A stretch of DNA of 64,000 nt from Fluviispira multicolorata (GTDB lineage: Bacteria > Bdellovibrionota_B > Oligoflexia > Silvanigrellales > Silvanigrellaceae). The stretch covers positions 124,001 to 188,000 of the forward strand of contig NZ_WFLN01000010.1 in assembly GCF_009208585.1 (NCBI RefSeq). Reading direction: 5' to 3'. The position numbers were made by a program, and so were the translations under genes. Below the pieces are notes generated by a model that saw only the letters and a program-made list of their open reading frames with translations, made no database searches and was not told the origin of the DNA. This document shows, piece after piece, positions 63,224-64,000 of this stretch. The stretch's first letter is position 1, and each line of letters opens with the position of its first letter.

Positions 63224-64000
63224 CTATTTAAATTCTTCCAATAAATCTTCTGCTATTGCCATTGAAGATGTTAATCCCGGCGATTCGATACCTAGAAAAT
63301 GTACTGACATATTATTTCCTTCACGAATTTTTTTAATATGAAAATCTTCTTCAAGCTTATTATCAATAAATAACTTTGGGCGAACCCCAATATAATTGGG
63401 CGATAAATCTTTCAATTCTAAAGTAGGAATTAATCTTTTTCCTTCTACATAGAATTTTTCTTTAACATCATCTCGCATATCGAAAAATTTATATAAATTT
63501 TGATCATCTGCATCATTGCTCTCAGCAAAAGACCAATCTACATCAGGCCCTAGCTTAAATTTACCATCTAATTCAAAAGTAATATGAATTCCTACGCAAC
63601 CACTTGGATCTGGAATGGGGTAGATAAGCTTATTGAAATAATTATTATACTTTGCTGGTAATGAATAATATCGACCCCGACAAGCTTTTGTTTTATAAAC
63701 TTCTCGAGAAACAAAATTATTTGCAATCTTGGCTGAGGAGAGTCCTCCCGCATTTAGAAAATATTGACAACGCATATAATAAGAATTTCCATTTTCATCA
63801 CATGCTTCAAAAACAATTCCATCTGTACCTACATCAATCAATTTTACAAAAGAATTTCGATATGCAAGAGCAACATTTTGATACTTAGCCATTTGCTCAA
63901 GAGTCTGCATTAATTTATGGCTATCAATAATTCCTGTTTCCGAAGAATAAAGAGCATTTCTAAAGTGACTCATCTTTTCATCACTCTTTAGTTGATCTTT
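63224..64000 (-). CDS. L-2-hydroxyglutarate oxidase-like FAD protein, N-terminus cut by window
   Basis: The frame is open through the right edge, so the start lies outside. The visible 259 residues have the LhgO/DadA-type pattern: ALYSSETGIIDSHKLMQTL (substrate-domain entry), FLNAGGLSSAKIAN, RGRYYSLP, IPDPSGCVGIHITFELDG, and the FAD end FLGIESPGLTSSMAIAEDL. The GIESPGLTSS motif is typical of L-2-hydroxyglutarate dehydrogenase. It likely feeds electrons to the quinone pool. Confidence 0.85.
   Translation of the reverse strand, partial: KDQLKSDEKMSHFRNALYSSETGIIDSHKLMQTLEQMAKYQNVALAYRNSFVKLIDVGTDGIVFEACDENGNSYYMRCQYFLNAGGLSSAKIANNFVSREVYKTKACRGRYYSLPAKYNNYFNKLIYPIPDPSGCVGIHITFELDGKFKLGPDVDWSFAESNDADDQNLYKFFDMRDDVKEKFYVEGKRLIPTLELKDLSPNYIGVRPKLFIDNKLEEDFHIKKIREGNNMSVHFLGIESPGLTSSMAIAEDLLEEFK

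Noticed and set aside
1..64000. tRNA, rRNA, CRISPR arrays, intact insertion sequences, prophage
   Set aside because: No cloverleaf, regularly spaced repeat array, transposase or phage structural gene was recognised on either strand by eye.

Overview
The window is an AT-rich stretch from a Gram-negative bacterium. Lipobox lipoproteins, an outer-membrane barrel protein, a periplasmic-type penicillin acylase and MATE, MFS and KefB transporters all point to a double membrane. Low GC, many secreted proteases and a hybrid NRPS/PKS locus would fit the Silvanigrellales/Oligoflexia (Bdellovibrionota), but that is inference; no rRNA or clade-specific marker is present.

Layout. 1-3.3 kb: tail of a Rossmann-fold protein, then a YbjT-like SDR, an atypical SDR and a zinc-ribbon methyltransferase. 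3.4-7.9 kb: compact biotin operon bioB-bioF-bioDA, with bioD and bioA fused into one protein as in plants. 8.0-9.3 kb: divergent KAS III-like enzyme, a BioZ-type candidate. 9.35-15.67 kb: a cassette, read leftward, of secreted proteins of unclear function: two paralogous lipoproteins with a degenerate subtilisin catalytic signature, a Hint-domain protein and its Hint-less paralogue. A 40-bp direct repeat (36/40 identical) bounds this cassette, and the repeat carries the 3' ends of the KAS gene and of the acylase gene.

15.7-40.0 kb: biosynthetic gene cluster. Assembly order is NRPS1 (C-A-T), PKS (KS-AT-KR-ACP), NRPS2 (C-A-T-C-A-T). The last A domain is interrupted by a GNAT-like acyltransferase domain, and no thioesterase is present. 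Tailoring and precursor genes follow in the same tightly coupled operon: a PLP-dependent cysteine-synthase-like enzyme, an ATP-grasp/argininosuccinate-lyase fusion, a methyltransferase and an unknown protein. A MATE exporter, an MbtH protein and a membrane-anchored penicillin acylase sit next to it. Together they suggest an N-acylated prodrug peptide that is exported and then deacylated outside the cytoplasm. The binding pocket of NRPS2-A1 resembles Dab/Dap codes, and the PLP and lyase pair could supply such a diamino acid.

40.5-64 kb: a GH129/GH101-like glycosidase, a CheZ-like protein with a TPR pseudo-receiver, a barrel protein, tyrS, a secreted unknown convergent with a canonical subtilase, an SDR, a TetR regulator, purH, a tiny secreted peptide next to a cNMP-CPBP protease fusion, a hexapeptide acyltransferase, a DUF1624-type membrane protein, a KefB antiporter, nadA, a 3-hydroxybutyryl-CoA dehydrogenase, an MFS transporter and a partial LhgO-like oxidase. 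Intergenic regions are short; the notable ones carry inverted repeats that are listed. I saw no tRNA, rRNA, CRISPR or intact insertion sequence.
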